Of a stretch of DNA of 64,000 nt, positions 17,594-26,932 are shown piece by piece. This stretch comes from a bacterium (lineage in GTDB: Bacteria; Planctomycetota; Planctomycetia; Kolteriales; Kolteriaceae). Made by a program: the position numbers and the translations under genes. Where the stretch lies: contig JAIEPU010000105.1 of the NCBI GenBank assembly GCA_019748235.1, forward strand, positions 1-64,000. The letters are read 5' to 3'. Under the pieces are notes generated by a model. The model saw only the letters and a list, made by a program, of their open reading frames with translations. It was not told the origin of the DNA and made no database searches. Every line of letters begins with the position of its first letter. Position 1 is the first letter of the stretch.

Positions 17594-18706
17594 TTATTGA
17601 CAAATCTGCGTCAGCAATCGGTCCCAGTCGTCAACCATGCGCTGAATGGTAAAGTGCTTTTCAACGTGTATTCGACCTGCGACGCCGAACGACTCTCGTT
17701 TTTCGGGCGATGTCATCCAATCCACGAGAGCATTTGCCAATGCTGTTGGATCGTTTTGGGGAACTAACCAACCCGTTTCCCCCGGAATAACGAGCTCCGT
17801 CGTCCCTTCGACTTGGGTTCCAATAACTGTTCGACGGCATGCCATGGCTTCCAGCACAACATTGGGCATCCCTTCCCATCGAGAAGCCAGCACCAATCCA
17901 TCGCTTCGTTCAATCCACCCCAGAGCATCCTTTTGCTGTCCGACGAAAGTGACGATCGACTCGAGTTGATGCTCTCGAACGAATGATTGAAGCGAAGCTC
18001 GCATCGGCCCCTCACCGACGAACACAAGACGCAAGCGATGCTGCGTCGCAGCGGGCACAATCTTCGATATTGCATCCAAAAGAACGTCGGGACCTTTTTG
18101 TTTTGTCAGCCGACCAACAGCGACGAGCACGAGATCGCTTGACCCAATCCGGCACTCACTCGTGTCGAGAGGAACGACCTGATCGATTCGGCGCAGATCA
18201 ATCCCGTTCCGAATCACATTGATGTCGCTCCAAGGTGCCTTCACTCTTTGGTGCGTGAAATCGGCAACCGCCTGGCTCACGCAAACATATCGGTCGCCAC
18301 TTCGCCTCGTCCATCTGTCGAGCGCGAGGTGCCATTGAGCAGACCGTTCCGCCACACGGATACTGCTTACATGAAGGGGAATCCCCCCTGCTCTCGCGAC
18401 CTGACGACCGAGGATATTGGCATGGAATAGAAACGTGATCAGTGCGGCGGGTCGACTCTCGGTCAGCAGTTTTTTCCACACCCGATAGGCGTTGAAAGTA
18501 TCCCAGAGAGAGTTCATCTCAAGTGATGCAACCGGGATTTCTAAACTCTGCAATTCGGCTGCAAGTGGTCCCAACGGCTGAAGGGAAACGACCGAGGGAC
18601 TCCATCGACTTCGATCCAAACGAATCACCAGGTCGACGAGGCTTTTCTCCGCGCCGCCGATATTGAGTTCGGTGATTCCAAATGCGAGAGGCCTCGGTCC
18701 CGGCAT
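17594..18706 (-). CDS. Glycosyltransferase family 4 (GT-B fold)
   Basis: A 370-residue protein with the GT4 layout. The N-terminal Rossmann half has the nucleotide-loop signature ITELNIGGAEKSLVDL, and the C-terminal Glycos_transf_1 half starts near residue 187 with LVLVAVGRLTKQKGPDVLLDA. It contains the donor-binding segment RWEGMPNVVLEAMACRRTVI with the paired acidic residue expected for retaining GT4 enzymes. It would transfer a sugar from an activated donor during surface polysaccharide or glycolipid synthesis; donor and acceptor are unknown. It is convergent with the glycoside hydrolase (9 bases between stops) and divergent from queA (59 bases), so the short gap must hold both promoters. 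Confidence 0.88.
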   Translation of the reverse strand: MPGPRPLAFGITELNIGGAEKSLVDLVIRLDRSRWSPSVVSLQPLGPLAAELQSLEIPVASLEMNSLWDTFNAYRVWKKLLTESRPAALITFLFHANILGRQVARAGGIPLHVSSIRVAERSAQWHLALDRWTRRSGDRYVCVSQAVADFTHQRVKAPWSDINVIRNGIDLRRIDQVVPLDTSECRIGSSDLVLVAVGRLTKQKGPDVLLDAISKIVPAATQHRLRLVFVGEGPMRASLQSFVREHQLESIVTFVGQQKDALGWIERSDGLVLASRWEGMPNVVLEAMACRRTVIGTQVEGTTELVIPGETGWLVPQNDPTALANALVDWMTSPEKRESFGVAGRIHVEKHFTIQRMVDDWDRLLTQICQ

Positions 18707-18765
18707 CGGAAGATTACACTCCGCTACAGTCGATCTGAACCGACTCCTCCGTAAAACAAATCGGT

Positions 18766-19797
18766 ATGCGTGTCGACCTCTTTGACTACGAATTACCGCC
18801 GGAACGGATCGCGCAGCATGCCCTCGAGCCGCGCGATTCGTCGCGACTTCTCATTCTGGATCGCCAAACGGGAAAACTCGAACATCGAGTATTTCGCGAT
18901 ATTGTCGATTATATTCACGCAGGTGATCTCCTGATCGTGAACGATACCCGCGTATTGCCCGCACGATTGTACGGTACTCGGACGAAGACCGGCGGGAAAT
19001 GGGAGGGATTGTTCCTTCAATCCACCGCCGATGGCTGGGAGATGATGGCCCAGACGCGTGGCAAGCCCGAAATCGGTGAAACGATCACTATCGAAGGTGC
19101 CGATTGGCAATTGACGCTCCTCGAGCGAACGCCGAACAAGACGTGGATCGTTCGACCGTCGAAAGAGGGTTCACCGGAAGAGCTTCTGAGCCCGGTGGGC
19201 CATACTCCCCTGCCGCCGTATATTCGTGGCGGCCATGACGAAGCGAACGATCAGTCTCGCTATCAGACCGTCTTTGCCGACAAGCCGGGCGCGGTAGCGG
19301 CCCCCACGGCCGGCCTACATTTCACGCCAGAACTCTTGGAATCACTGCAGCGAAAAGGCGTTATGCTCGAAAAGGTCACGCTGCACGTCGGACCAGGGAC
19401 TTTCTTGCCGATGACGGTCGAGGAAACCGACGAGCATGTGATGCACTTCGAATGGTGCCAGCTTACGCCGGCGGTCGCTCGTCGAATTCGCGACGTGAAG
19501 GATTCAGGGGGGCGCGTGGTTGCTGTCGGCACCACCGCCGTTCGCACATTGGAAACAGCCGCTTTGCACGGCCATCAAGAGGGCGGATTCTCCGGGAGCA
19601 CCAATCTATTCATTGTGCCCCCGTTTGAATTCAAAATGGTGGACTGTCTGGTCACTAACTTTCATTTGCCGAAATCAACATTACTCATGCTGGTGTCGGC
19701 ATTGGCCGGGCGGGAGGCAATTCTCGCGGCCTATCGCGAAGCGATTGAAAAAGAGTATCGATTCTACAGCTACGGAGATGCCATGCTGATCCTCTGA
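18766..19797 (+). CDS. queA: S-adenosylmethionine:tRNA ribosyltransferase-isomerase
   Basis: Forms epoxyqueuosine on tRNA from preQ1-tRNA and SAM. The 343-residue length is standard. Family blocks seen include MRVDLFDYELPPERIAQHA at the N-terminus, LLIVNDTRVLPARLYG, GHTPLPPYI, AAPTAGLHFTPELL, THEV-type LHVGPGTFLPM and the C-terminal VTNFHLPKSTLLMLVSA. These are sufficient for a firm assignment. No strong Shine-Dalgarno is seen, which is common here for genes with very short intergenic leaders. The remaining queuosine genes are not in this window. Confidence 0.97.
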   Translation: MRVDLFDYELPPERIAQHALEPRDSSRLLILDRQTGKLEHRVFRDIVDYIHAGDLLIVNDTRVLPARLYGTRTKTGGKWEGLFLQSTADGWEMMAQTRGKPEIGETITIEGADWQLTLLERTPNKTWIVRPSKEGSPEELLSPVGHTPLPPYIRGGHDEANDQSRYQTVFADKPGAVAAPTAGLHFTPELLESLQRKGVMLEKVTLHVGPGTFLPMTVEETDEHVMHFEWCQLTPAVARRIRDVKDSGGRVVAVGTTAVRTLETAALHGHQEGGFSGSTNLFIVPPFEFKMVDCLVTNFHLPKSTLLMLVSALAGREAILAAYREAIEKEYRFYSYGDAMLIL

Positions 19798-19810
19798 TGA
19801 CGCCGCATGA

Positions 19811-20998
19811 TTAGCGAGGAATCGACTGAAGCACCTTCTCGAATTGTGGAATCGACCGTTCGATGACGTCCGCCTCGACGGCATAGGAAAGTCGAATGTA
19901 GCCTGGTCGCGCGAATCCAGCCCCAGGGACGCTAAGTATCCGCTCCGATTGCAGCAGTTTGACAAAGGCGACATCATCGGCAAGCGGCGACTTTGGGAAG
20001 AGATAAAACGCCCCTTCCGGCTTCACGATCTCCAGCCCGAGACTAACCAGCGCGTCATAAAGTCTGTCTCGATTCCGCTTATACGCATCAATGTCGACCG
20101 TCGCTCCCAGTGACTTGGCCACTGCCAACTGGATGATGGCGGGAGCATTCACGAATCCCATTGTTCGCAAGCAAAAGACGAGCCCACGGAGTACCTCCGA
20201 CGCTTCTGGAAAATCGGGGTGAACGAGCATGTATCCAATGCGCTCCCCCGCGAGACCGAGGTCCTTTGAGAACGAACTGATACCGATCGTCGCGCTGTAA
20301 TGAGGCATGATCGGCGAAACCGTGACGCCATCATAAACGAGACTTCGGTACGGTTCGTCGGTGACAAGGATGATCGGTCGACCGAACTCCTTGCTCTTCT
20401 CTTCGAGAAGCTTGCAGAGACCAATAATCGTTTGTTCGGGATAGACCCGGCCGGTCGGATTGTTCGGTGAATTGATGAGAACCATGCGCGTGCGAGGATT
20501 GATCGCCTCGGCCAGTCGATTCAAGTCGATATTGAATTCGTCATCGGTCTCAACAAAACGGCAAGTCCCTCTCTGATGCATCACGTAAAAGCGGTATTCC
20601 GCAAAGATCGGTACGAAGAGAACAACTTCATCTCCGGCCTCAAGGAGAGTCCGCATCGCCACATTGATCGCGCCGGCGGCACCGCAGGTCATGACGACAT
20701 GCTCCGTCGGAATCTTGACTCCTTCGCGGTCTCCGTACCACTTGCCGATGGCCTCTCTGACCTCGGTAAATCCAGGATTGGGCATGTAGCGGTGAACACC
20801 TTTGGCGGGGTGCGTCGCTAGCTCACGAAGCGCGTCGACGAATTCGGCCGGAGGTTCAAGATGCGGATTGCCAAGAGAGAAATCATAGACGTTCTCATCG
20901 CCGAATTGAGCGCGAAGGCGATTCCCCTCCTCAAACATTCGGCGAATCCAAGACGCGGAATCGAGGCTCCCTTCGACCTCTCGGTTCAACAATGACAC
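19811..20998 (-). CDS. PLP-dependent aminotransferase, class I/II
   Basis: An aspartate-aminotransferase-like fold type I enzyme. The internal signature SSFSKDLGLAGERIGYM carries the Schiff-base lysine. NSPNNPTGRVYP and VTDEPYRSLVYD are the classic cofactor-pocket blocks, and the terminal GAGFARPGYIRLSYA carries the carboxylate-binding arginine. I prefer the GTG at 20998 (395 residues), with GAGGAG eight bases upstream, over the ATG at 21034, since the first residues of the longer form (MTHLIIHRG) look non-coding. The amino-acid substrate cannot be named. It lies 38 bases downstream of ugd on the same strand and may be co-transcribed, though no pathway link is evident. Confidence 0.92.
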   Translation of the reverse strand: MSLLNREVEGSLDSASWIRRMFEEGNRLRAQFGDENVYDFSLGNPHLEPPAEFVDALRELATHPAKGVHRYMPNPGFTEVREAIGKWYGDREGVKIPTEHVVMTCGAAGAINVAMRTLLEAGDEVVLFVPIFAEYRFYVMHQRGTCRFVETDDEFNIDLNRLAEAINPRTRMVLINSPNNPTGRVYPEQTIIGLCKLLEEKSKEFGRPIILVTDEPYRSLVYDGVTVSPIMPHYSATIGISSFSKDLGLAGERIGYMLVHPDFPEASEVLRGLVFCLRTMGFVNAPAIIQLAVAKSLGATVDIDAYKRNRDRLYDALVSLGLEIVKPEGAFYLFPKSPLADDVAFVKLLQSERILSVPGAGFARPGYIRLSYAVEADVIERSIPQFEKVLQSIPR

Positions 20999-21036
20999 GA
21001 AGTGAACTCCTCGATGAATGATGAGATGAGTCAAAC

Positions 21037-22362
21037 TTAGCTTGGCTGTGTCGCGACTTTTGTCGCTCGGCCGATACTCGCATAAGTGAAGCCAAGGGAA
21101 GCGATGGCATTCGGATCGTACAGGTTACGCCCGTCCACGATGATCGGTGTATTCATTAATCGACGAACGATCTCAAAGTCAGGATTGCGGAACTCCTGCC
21201 ATTCCGTGACGATCGCGAGCACGTCGGCCCCCTCGACCGTTCCATAGGCACGATCGCAATAGACGATCTGCTCGCCGAAAATCTCCTTCACATTGCCAAT
21301 CGCCTTGGGATCATGAACTCGAACTTCAGCCCCCGCGTCGAGAAGTTCGCGAATCAGCACCAATGACGGAGCCTCGCGAATGTCGTCGGTTCGTGGCTTG
21401 AACGAAAGTCCCCAAAGCGCGACGGTTTTCCCTTTCAGGTCATTACCGACAAGTTCCTTGATCTTCGTGCCAAGCCTGTTCTTTTGATTCTCGTTGACAT
21501 CATCGACACTTTTCAGAATGGTGGAGTCGATACCATGCTGCTTGGCGAGCGCGATCATGGCTCTGACATCTTTGGGAAAACAGGAACCGCCGTAACCGAC
21601 TCCGGGAAACAAGAATTGAAAGCCGATTCGGCTATCGTGTCCGATCCCGATCCGAACATCATTAATGTCGGCGTTCATCGTTTCGCATAGATTCGCCATC
21701 TCATTGATGAACGAGATCTTCGTCGCGAGCATGCAGTTGGCAACATATTTGGTCATCTCCGCGCTCTCGGGAGACATGACGAGAAATGGATGGTTCGTTC
21801 GAAGAAAAGGTTCATGAAGCTTGCGAAGTCGCTTTTCCGCGATGGAACTTCGCACACCGACGACGACCCGGTCAGGCTTCATGAAGTCCTCGACTGCGTA
21901 TCCCTCCTTTAAGAATTCAGGATTGCTGGCCGCTTCATGTTCGAATTTCGATTCGTGATTGAGTCGCGCGTGGATCTTCGAATTCGTTCCGACCGGCACG
22001 GTGCTTTTCACGACGACGATTTTAGGAGCAGTCGCCGCCTCGCGAATCCCATCGACGACGGACCAAAGCGCATTAAGATTCGCTGACCCGTCATCTCCTT
22101 GGGGCGTTCCGACTGCAATGAAGATCAGCTCCGCCTTCTCGATTCCCTTGGCAAGGTCCGTGGTGAATTCGAGACGTTCCGCAGCAATGTTGCTCTGGAC
22201 AAGTTCAGCCAATCCAGGCTCATAGATGGGCACGATCCCTTTGCGCAGTCGCTCGACCTTCGATGCATCCACGTCGATGCACGTGACGTTATTGCCGCTC
22301 TCGGCAAAACATGTTCCTGAGACGAGGCCGACATATCCCGTCCCCACGAAAGCCAAGTGCAT
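21037..22362 (-). CDS. ugd: UDP-glucose 6-dehydrogenase
   Basis: Oxidises UDP-glucose twice with NAD to give UDP-glucuronate, a precursor of acidic surface polysaccharides and of xylose and galacturonate donors. The 441 residues show the N-terminal Rossmann motif FVGTGYVGLVSGTCFAE, VKSTVPVGT, the family core GFQFLFPGVGYGGSCFPKD with the catalytic cysteine in SCFPKD, and the C-terminal UDP-binding LWGLSFKPRTDDIREAPS. It lies between metG and the aminotransferase on the minus strand. It fits with the two GT4 genes in the window as a possible donor supply, though these are kilobases away. Confidence 0.96.
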   Translation of the reverse strand: MHLAFVGTGYVGLVSGTCFAESGNNVTCIDVDASKVERLRKGIVPIYEPGLAELVQSNIAAERLEFTTDLAKGIEKAELIFIAVGTPQGDDGSANLNALWSVVDGIREAATAPKIVVVKSTVPVGTNSKIHARLNHESKFEHEAASNPEFLKEGYAVEDFMKPDRVVVGVRSSIAEKRLRKLHEPFLRTNHPFLVMSPESAEMTKYVANCMLATKISFINEMANLCETMNADINDVRIGIGHDSRIGFQFLFPGVGYGGSCFPKDVRAMIALAKQHGIDSTILKSVDDVNENQKNRLGTKIKELVGNDLKGKTVALWGLSFKPRTDDIREAPSLVLIRELLDAGAEVRVHDPKAIGNVKEIFGEQIVYCDRAYGTVEGADVLAIVTEWQEFRNPDFEIVRRLMNTPIIVDGRNLYDPNAIASLGFTYASIGRATKVATQPS

Positions 22363-22455
22363 CAGACGTCTCCTTACCTACTGGGCGAACAATTGGATCA
22401 AGTCGTCGTGACCCATCCTTGAAAGCACGAGTTCCCGTATCAAATCACTCTCAAA

Positions 22456-24141
22456 TCACTTCTTTGCCGTCTCTTCGCGGAGCTTCTTGAAGAGCATCTC
22501 CGCGGGAGCAAGTTCGAGACCAGCCGGCAATTCCTGAGCAGCGTTACTCCATCCTCGCGCGGCGGGTTCGAGCTTCAGCATCGTCGCGACCTTGTCGGCA
22601 GCGAACGGCAAGAATGGCTCCATGATCACCGCGAGCGTGCGAATCACCTGCAGGCAAACGTTGATCGTCGTGCCGCACGCCTCCATGCTTTCCTTTCGCT
22701 GCGACCACGGCTTCTTCTGATCGAGATAAAGATTACCGGCACGTGCGAGCTTCATCATTTCGCCAAGGGCGTTTTTGAAGTGGTAACCTTCGATCTCCTC
22801 CGCCACCTTGTCCGCTTGCGTTTGACACTCTGCCAGCATCGCACGATCGACATCGTCTCGCTCGCCGACGGCGGGAACCTTCCCTTCGAAGTACTTGTGT
22901 GTGAACGAAATGTTCCGATTGACGAAGTTCCCGAGCGCGGCCACCAGTTCGCTGTCGTTCCGTTCGAGAAAATCCTCGGGACTATAGGCCGTCCGGGCCG
23001 TCTCTGGGGCAATGGCTGTCAAATAGTAACGCAATGGATCGGGATCGTACTCGTTCAGAAAATCTTCGATCCAAATCGCCGTCCCGCGGCTCTTGCTGAT
23101 CTTCTCTTCCTCAGCGCCGGGGAACTTGATGTTGAGGAATGAGTTCGCCACGACTTGGTCAGGAAGCTGAAACGTCCCTTCCGCCATCAACATTGCCGGC
23201 CAAATGAGCGCGTGGAAGACGATGTTGTCTTCGCCGATGAAGTGAACAATCTTCGAATCTGAATCCTTCCAGTACCGTTCGTAGTCATTCGGCGAACCTC
23301 CCGATCGCTCGAGTAGCGTCGAGGTGAAGGAGACGTACCCGATCGGCGCATCGAACCAGACATAGAGAACTTTTCCCGCCGCATCAGGATCATCCAGCGG
23401 AACAGGAATTCCCCAACTCAGGTCACGCGTCATCGAGCGTTCGGGAAGTCCCTCTTTGATTTGGCCGAGCGAAAAATTGACGACGCTGGGGCGCCAGTTC
23501 GTCTTCTTGGAAAGCCACTCTTTCAGAGGCTCCTGAAATTGAGCGAGCTTTAGGTACCAGTGGGTCGTCTCTCGCACCTCAACCGATGCACCTGTAAGAA
23601 CGCTTCTCGGATTGCCCAGAAGCAAGGGATCGATCGTTCGGCCACAGTTTTCACACTGATCACCGTAAGCTTTCTCATAGCCGCAATCGGGGTAGTGACA
23701 TTTTCCCGTCACGTATCGATCGGCAAGGAATCGCTTTGCCTCAGGATCGTAGAGTTGCTTGTCGGTCCGCTTGGAAAAATAACCCTTGTCGTGAATCGTC
23801 TTAAAGAAGTCCTGGCTGATCTGATTGTGCCTGGTCGTGTAACCGAGGGTGTGCGTTCCGCCGTAGACGTCGAAGCTGATGCCGAGCCCGCGAAACGACG
23901 CCTCTTGCGACGTGTGATACTTCGAAACAATTTCTGCGGGAGTAACACCTTCTTTGAAGGCCGAAATCTCGATCGCCCCGCCGTTGTCGTCTGACCCGCA
24001 GATGAACTTCACGTCTCTTCCCGCCGCGCGGAGGTACCGAACGTAAATGTCAGCAGGGATATACGCGCCGGCCATGTGACCAACGTGCAGCCGACCGTTC
24101 GAATAAGGCAAAGCCGCGGTAACAAGGAACCGATTAGCCAT
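22456..24141 (-). CDS. metG: Methionyl-tRNA synthetase
   Basis: Charges tRNA-Met. The N-terminal Rossmann catalytic core has the HIGH motif as HVGH (RLHVGHMAGAYIPAD) and KMSKS as KISKS (EEEKISKSRGTAIW). A zinc knuckle with four cysteines (CHYPDCGYEK, CENCG) places it in the zinc-containing MetG group. An anticodon-binding helical domain follows. At 561 residues it ends after that domain and lacks the C-terminal EMAP-like tRNA-binding extension. The start is taken as the ATG at 24141, since the ORF-track first residue is a TTG and AGGA sits nine bases before the ATG. It is divergent from prfA. Confidence 0.97.
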   Translation of the reverse strand: MANRFLVTAALPYSNGRLHVGHMAGAYIPADIYVRYLRAAGRDVKFICGSDDNGGAIEISAFKEGVTPAEIVSKYHTSQEASFRGLGISFDVYGGTHTLGYTTRHNQISQDFFKTIHDKGYFSKRTDKQLYDPEAKRFLADRYVTGKCHYPDCGYEKAYGDQCENCGRTIDPLLLGNPRSVLTGASVEVRETTHWYLKLAQFQEPLKEWLSKKTNWRPSVVNFSLGQIKEGLPERSMTRDLSWGIPVPLDDPDAAGKVLYVWFDAPIGYVSFTSTLLERSGGSPNDYERYWKDSDSKIVHFIGEDNIVFHALIWPAMLMAEGTFQLPDQVVANSFLNIKFPGAEEEKISKSRGTAIWIEDFLNEYDPDPLRYYLTAIAPETARTAYSPEDFLERNDSELVAALGNFVNRNISFTHKYFEGKVPAVGERDDVDRAMLAECQTQADKVAEEIEGYHFKNALGEMMKLARAGNLYLDQKKPWSQRKESMEACGTTINVCLQVIRTLAVIMEPFLPFAADKVATMLKLEPAARGWSNAAQELPAGLELAPAEMLFKKLREETAKK

Positions 24142-24450
24142 CAAAACTCATCCTGAACGCCGCGATCGGCGGTGCTCCCTGCCCCGGAATTCAAAGGCGG
24201 GTTGTCCGATTCACGAAAGTATACCTAGAATACGAGGCTTAGGGGGCCAGACACCCCGCGGACGCTACAATCGATACGATTCGAATAAAAGTTACAAGGT
24301 TCATCCGACGTGACCGATCCTCGACGTTCTCTGCGAGCACATCCCCCACGGCTTTAGCCGTCTCCATCCCCCTTTGTCTCTGTTGTTCAGAGCCAAAGCG
24401 ACTCCCCATTCTATCTCGTGATTTTTCCGCAGATCCTCGAGGAATACCAG
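24142..24450. other. Divergent promoter region metG / prfA
   Basis: About 310 bases holding the leaders of metG (leftward) and prfA (rightward). No ORF of credible composition, no RNA gene and no T-box-like structure recognised by eye. Confidence 0.45.
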
Positions 24451-25527
24451 ATGCTCGACAAACTACGCCAAAAGCTGGATGAAAAACTCACCCGTTACAA
24501 CACCCTTGAAAAGCAAATGGCCGATCCTGACGTCGCCGCCGACAATGCCCGCTATCAAGCGGTCGCCCGCGAGTTCAGCGGCCTGAGCAAGCTCGTCAGC
24601 CGGTACCGCAAATACGTCGAAACCGAGAAGAATCTTGCCAGCGCTCGGGAAGTGCTTGACGACCCCGACATGGGAGAAATGGCCCAGGAGGAAGTCGCCA
24701 CCCTCGAGCCCAAGCTGGCGAGCGCGGAAAATCACCTGGTCGATATGCTTCTGGTCGATCCCGAGGAAAACCACGAAAGCATCATCGTCGAAATCCGCGG
24801 CGGTACAGGAGGTGAAGAGGCCGCCCTTTTCGCCCGCGACCTTTTCGACATGTACAAGCATTATGCCGAGGCCCAGGGATGGAAGGTCGAGATCATCGAC
24901 TTCAACGCCTCCGAGCACCGGGGATACAAAGAGATTTCGTTTAGCATCAAAGGCGAAGATGCTTATCGGAACCTTCGTTACGAAAGTGGAGGCCACCGCG
25001 TTCAGCGAGTCCCGGAGACCGAACAACAAGGGCGCATTCATACTTCAGCCGCCACCGTCGCCGTCATGGCGGAACCCGAGGAAGTAGAAATCGACATTCG
25101 CCCGGAAGACATCGAGATGGAGGCGACTCGCTCAAGCGGACCAGGTGGCCAGCACGTCAATAAGACTTCGAGCGCGGTCCGATTGACGCACATCCCCAGT
25201 GGCCTTGTCGTCTTCTGTCAAGATGAACGTAGTCAGCACAAGAACCGTGCGAAGGCGATGCGACTCCTCCGAACAAGACTTTATGATCAGCAGCTCCGCG
25301 CCAGTCAGCAAAAGCGAGCATCACTTCGCCGAAGTTTGATCGGATCGGGGGATCGCTCGGAACGAATTCGAACTTATAACTTCCCACAAAATCGCTGCAC
25401 GGATCACCGGATCAATGTGAACCTCAACCTCGAGGCCATCATCGCAGGTGATTTGAGCAAGCTCGTCGAGGCGCTCCAAGAGTTTGACCGACAACAGCGG
25501 ATCGATGAGATCGCTGGAGAACTCTAA
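24451..25527 (+). CDS. prfA: Peptide chain release factor 1
   Basis: Recognises UAA and UAG in the ribosomal A site and triggers peptide release. With the ATG at 24451 (GAGGAA seven bases upstream) it is 358 residues, the usual RF1 size; the GTG at 24418 would add a spurious tail. The codon-recognition tripeptide region reads [20 protein letters not shown], with PET in place of the usual PAT/PVT, and the peptidyl-hydrolysis motif GGQ is in [15 protein letters not shown]. The prmC gene, whose product methylates the GGQ glutamine, starts 33 bases downstream, so the modifying enzyme and its target are paired in an operon. Confidence 0.97.
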   Translation: MLDKLRQKLDEKLTRYNTLEKQMADPDVAADNARYQAVAREFSGLSKLVSRYRKYVETEKNLASAREVLDDPDMGEMAQEEVATLEPKLASAENHLVDMLLVDPEENHESIIVEIRGGTGGEEAALFARDLFDMYKHYAEAQGWKVEIIDFNASEHRGYKEISFSIKGEDAYRNLRYESGGHRVQRVPETEQQGRIHTSAATVAVMAEPEEVEIDIRPEDIEMEATRSSGPGGQHVNKTSSAVRLTHIPSGLVVFCQDERSQHKNRAKAMRLLRTRLYDQQLRASQQKRASLRRSLIGSGDRSERIRTYNFPQNRCTDHRINVNLNLEAIIAGDLSKLVEALQEFDRQQRIDEIAGEL

Positions 25528-25560
25528 GAGACCGACCGCATCTCTTAAAAGGAGATAACC

Positions 25561-26439
25561 CTGAGCACCACGCGGGATGAAACCTGGACGGTAGGACGAC
25601 TTCTGGAGTGGACCAATGGGTTCTTCCGGGAGCGAAACATCGATACGCCTAGGCTCGACGCGGAAGTGCTGCTTGCTCATGTTCTCTCGTGTGAGCGGAT
25701 CGATCTCTACGCGATGTACGATGCGGAAGTCACGCCAGGAGATCGGACGACATTTCGAGACCTCGTGCGCGAGCGAACCAAAGGAAAGCCGGTCGCTTAC
25801 CTGGTTGGCATGCGCGAGTTTTATTCACTCGATTTCGAGGTGAATCCCAGCGTTTTGATTCCCCGACCAGAGACTGAAGTCCTCGTCAGCGAGGCGATTC
25901 ATCGACTTCCCGTCGATGCTCCGAGCCGTTTCCTCGATGTCGGCACCGGTTCGGGAGCAATTGCCATTGCAATTGCGCATCATCGACCGCACGCGACGGG
26001 CGTGGCGGTGGATGTCTCTGCTGCCGCTCTTGAAGTCGCGCGGCGGAACTGCACCAAACATAAGCTTGACGAGCGGTTAACATTCGTCGAGTCGGATCTC
26101 TTCGCTGGACTTGCACCGGAGGATCGATTCGATCTCATTGTCAGCAATCCTCCTTACGTGCGCGAGGAGGAATGGACAACGCTTGATCCGGAAGTCAAGA
26201 ACTTTGAACCAAGGTCGGCCCTTGAGTCAGGGGTGGACGGCCTAGATCTCTTTCGTCGATTGATCTCGGAATCACCGAATCGGATACATCCGGGGGGCTG
26301 GCTGCTTGCTGAGTTCGGTATCAATCAGGTCGACTTGCTGCGCGATCTTGTGGCGCGAACAGAACTTTACGAAAATCCTTTATTCGTCGAAGACGATTCT
26401 CGTAAGCCGCGCGTTCTGTGCGTGCGCGTAAAATCATGA
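25561..26439 (+). CDS. prmC: Peptide chain release factor N5-glutamine methyltransferase, apparent CTG start
   Basis: Methylates the glutamine of the release-factor GGQ motif using SAM. Catalytic signature SNPPYV is at LIVSNPPYVREEEW, and the SAM-binding loop is FLDVGTGSGAIAIAIA. The ORF track begins at 25666, but the frame is coding upstream (GRLLEWTNGFFRERNIDTPR matches the N-terminal substrate-recognition helix of PrmC). In that frame a TAA at 25546 blocks further extension. The only start candidate after it, six bases from a perfect AAAAGGAG (25547-25554), is a CTG at 25561, giving 292 residues, the normal PrmC length. ATA at 25555 overlaps the ribosome-binding site. Operon with prfA. Confidence 0.93.
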   Translation: MSTTRDETWTVGRLLEWTNGFFRERNIDTPRLDAEVLLAHVLSCERIDLYAMYDAEVTPGDRTTFRDLVRERTKGKPVAYLVGMREFYSLDFEVNPSVLIPRPETEVLVSEAIHRLPVDAPSRFLDVGTGSGAIAIAIAHHRPHATGVAVDVSAAALEVARRNCTKHKLDERLTFVESDLFAGLAPEDRFDLIVSNPPYVREEEWTTLDPEVKNFEPRSALESGVDGLDLFRRLISESPNRIHPGGWLLAEFGINQVDLLRDLVARTELYENPLFVEDDSRKPRVLCVRVKS

Positions 26440-26932
26440 TCGCACGTTACTGACAAGTTATCCCGACTTTTCGGTTTGGTGAGGTAGCAACTTCTGCCGA
26501 ATCCTTGTCGCTTCGCGACTCAACTCTTGCCTTTGCGATCAAGGTCGGGTATTGAATGAACGACTGTGACTCGTTCACAGGAGACACGGGGTAGCGGCTG
26601 GGCGGCTTCCTAGGAGGAAGAGCGCTCAGCGCTGGGAGCCGCTACCTCGTGCTTTTTTATTTCTTGCCGCAACCTGTTACACCATGAAACTTCTGGTCCG
26701 CCCTCCGAGAAGACGCTATCCTTGGGTCATGAAAACGTTTGATGAAAGATGCTCTCGCGAATCGATGGATCTTTCACCAATGGTGACCGATCACCGCATT
26801 GACGCGGACACCCCGAGAAGATGAGTCTCGGTCCAATAGATCGAAAGCGCGACGAGTCATTGACGCCCGAAATGACCCGCGGTCCTCAAGATTAAAAGGG
26901 TTAACCTGCCGGCTTGGTAGGAAAGTGGTGTG
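26440..26932. other. Intergenic region with structured RNA element
   Basis: About 490 bases between prmC and the V4R-PAS-SpoIIE gene. The middle holds the three-way-junction hairpin described separately. The rest shows no credible ORF; the last 100 bases must contain the promoter of the downstream gene. Confidence 0.5.
26585..26657 (+). terminator. Three-way-junction hairpin followed by T run (terminator or small structured RNA)
   Basis: CACGGGGTAGCGGCT (26585-26599) pairs with AGCCGCTACCTCGTG (26637-26651) over 15 positions with a single G-A mismatch. Two further perfect hairpins sit inside: CTTCC-TAGGA-GGAAG and AGCGC-TCA-GCGCT, so the whole folds as a three-way junction. CTTTTTT follows at once. 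The simplest reading is an elaborate intrinsic terminator for prfA-prmC, about 145 bases after the stop. The branched form is more than a terminator needs, so a processed 3' small RNA is possible. Confidence 0.72.
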
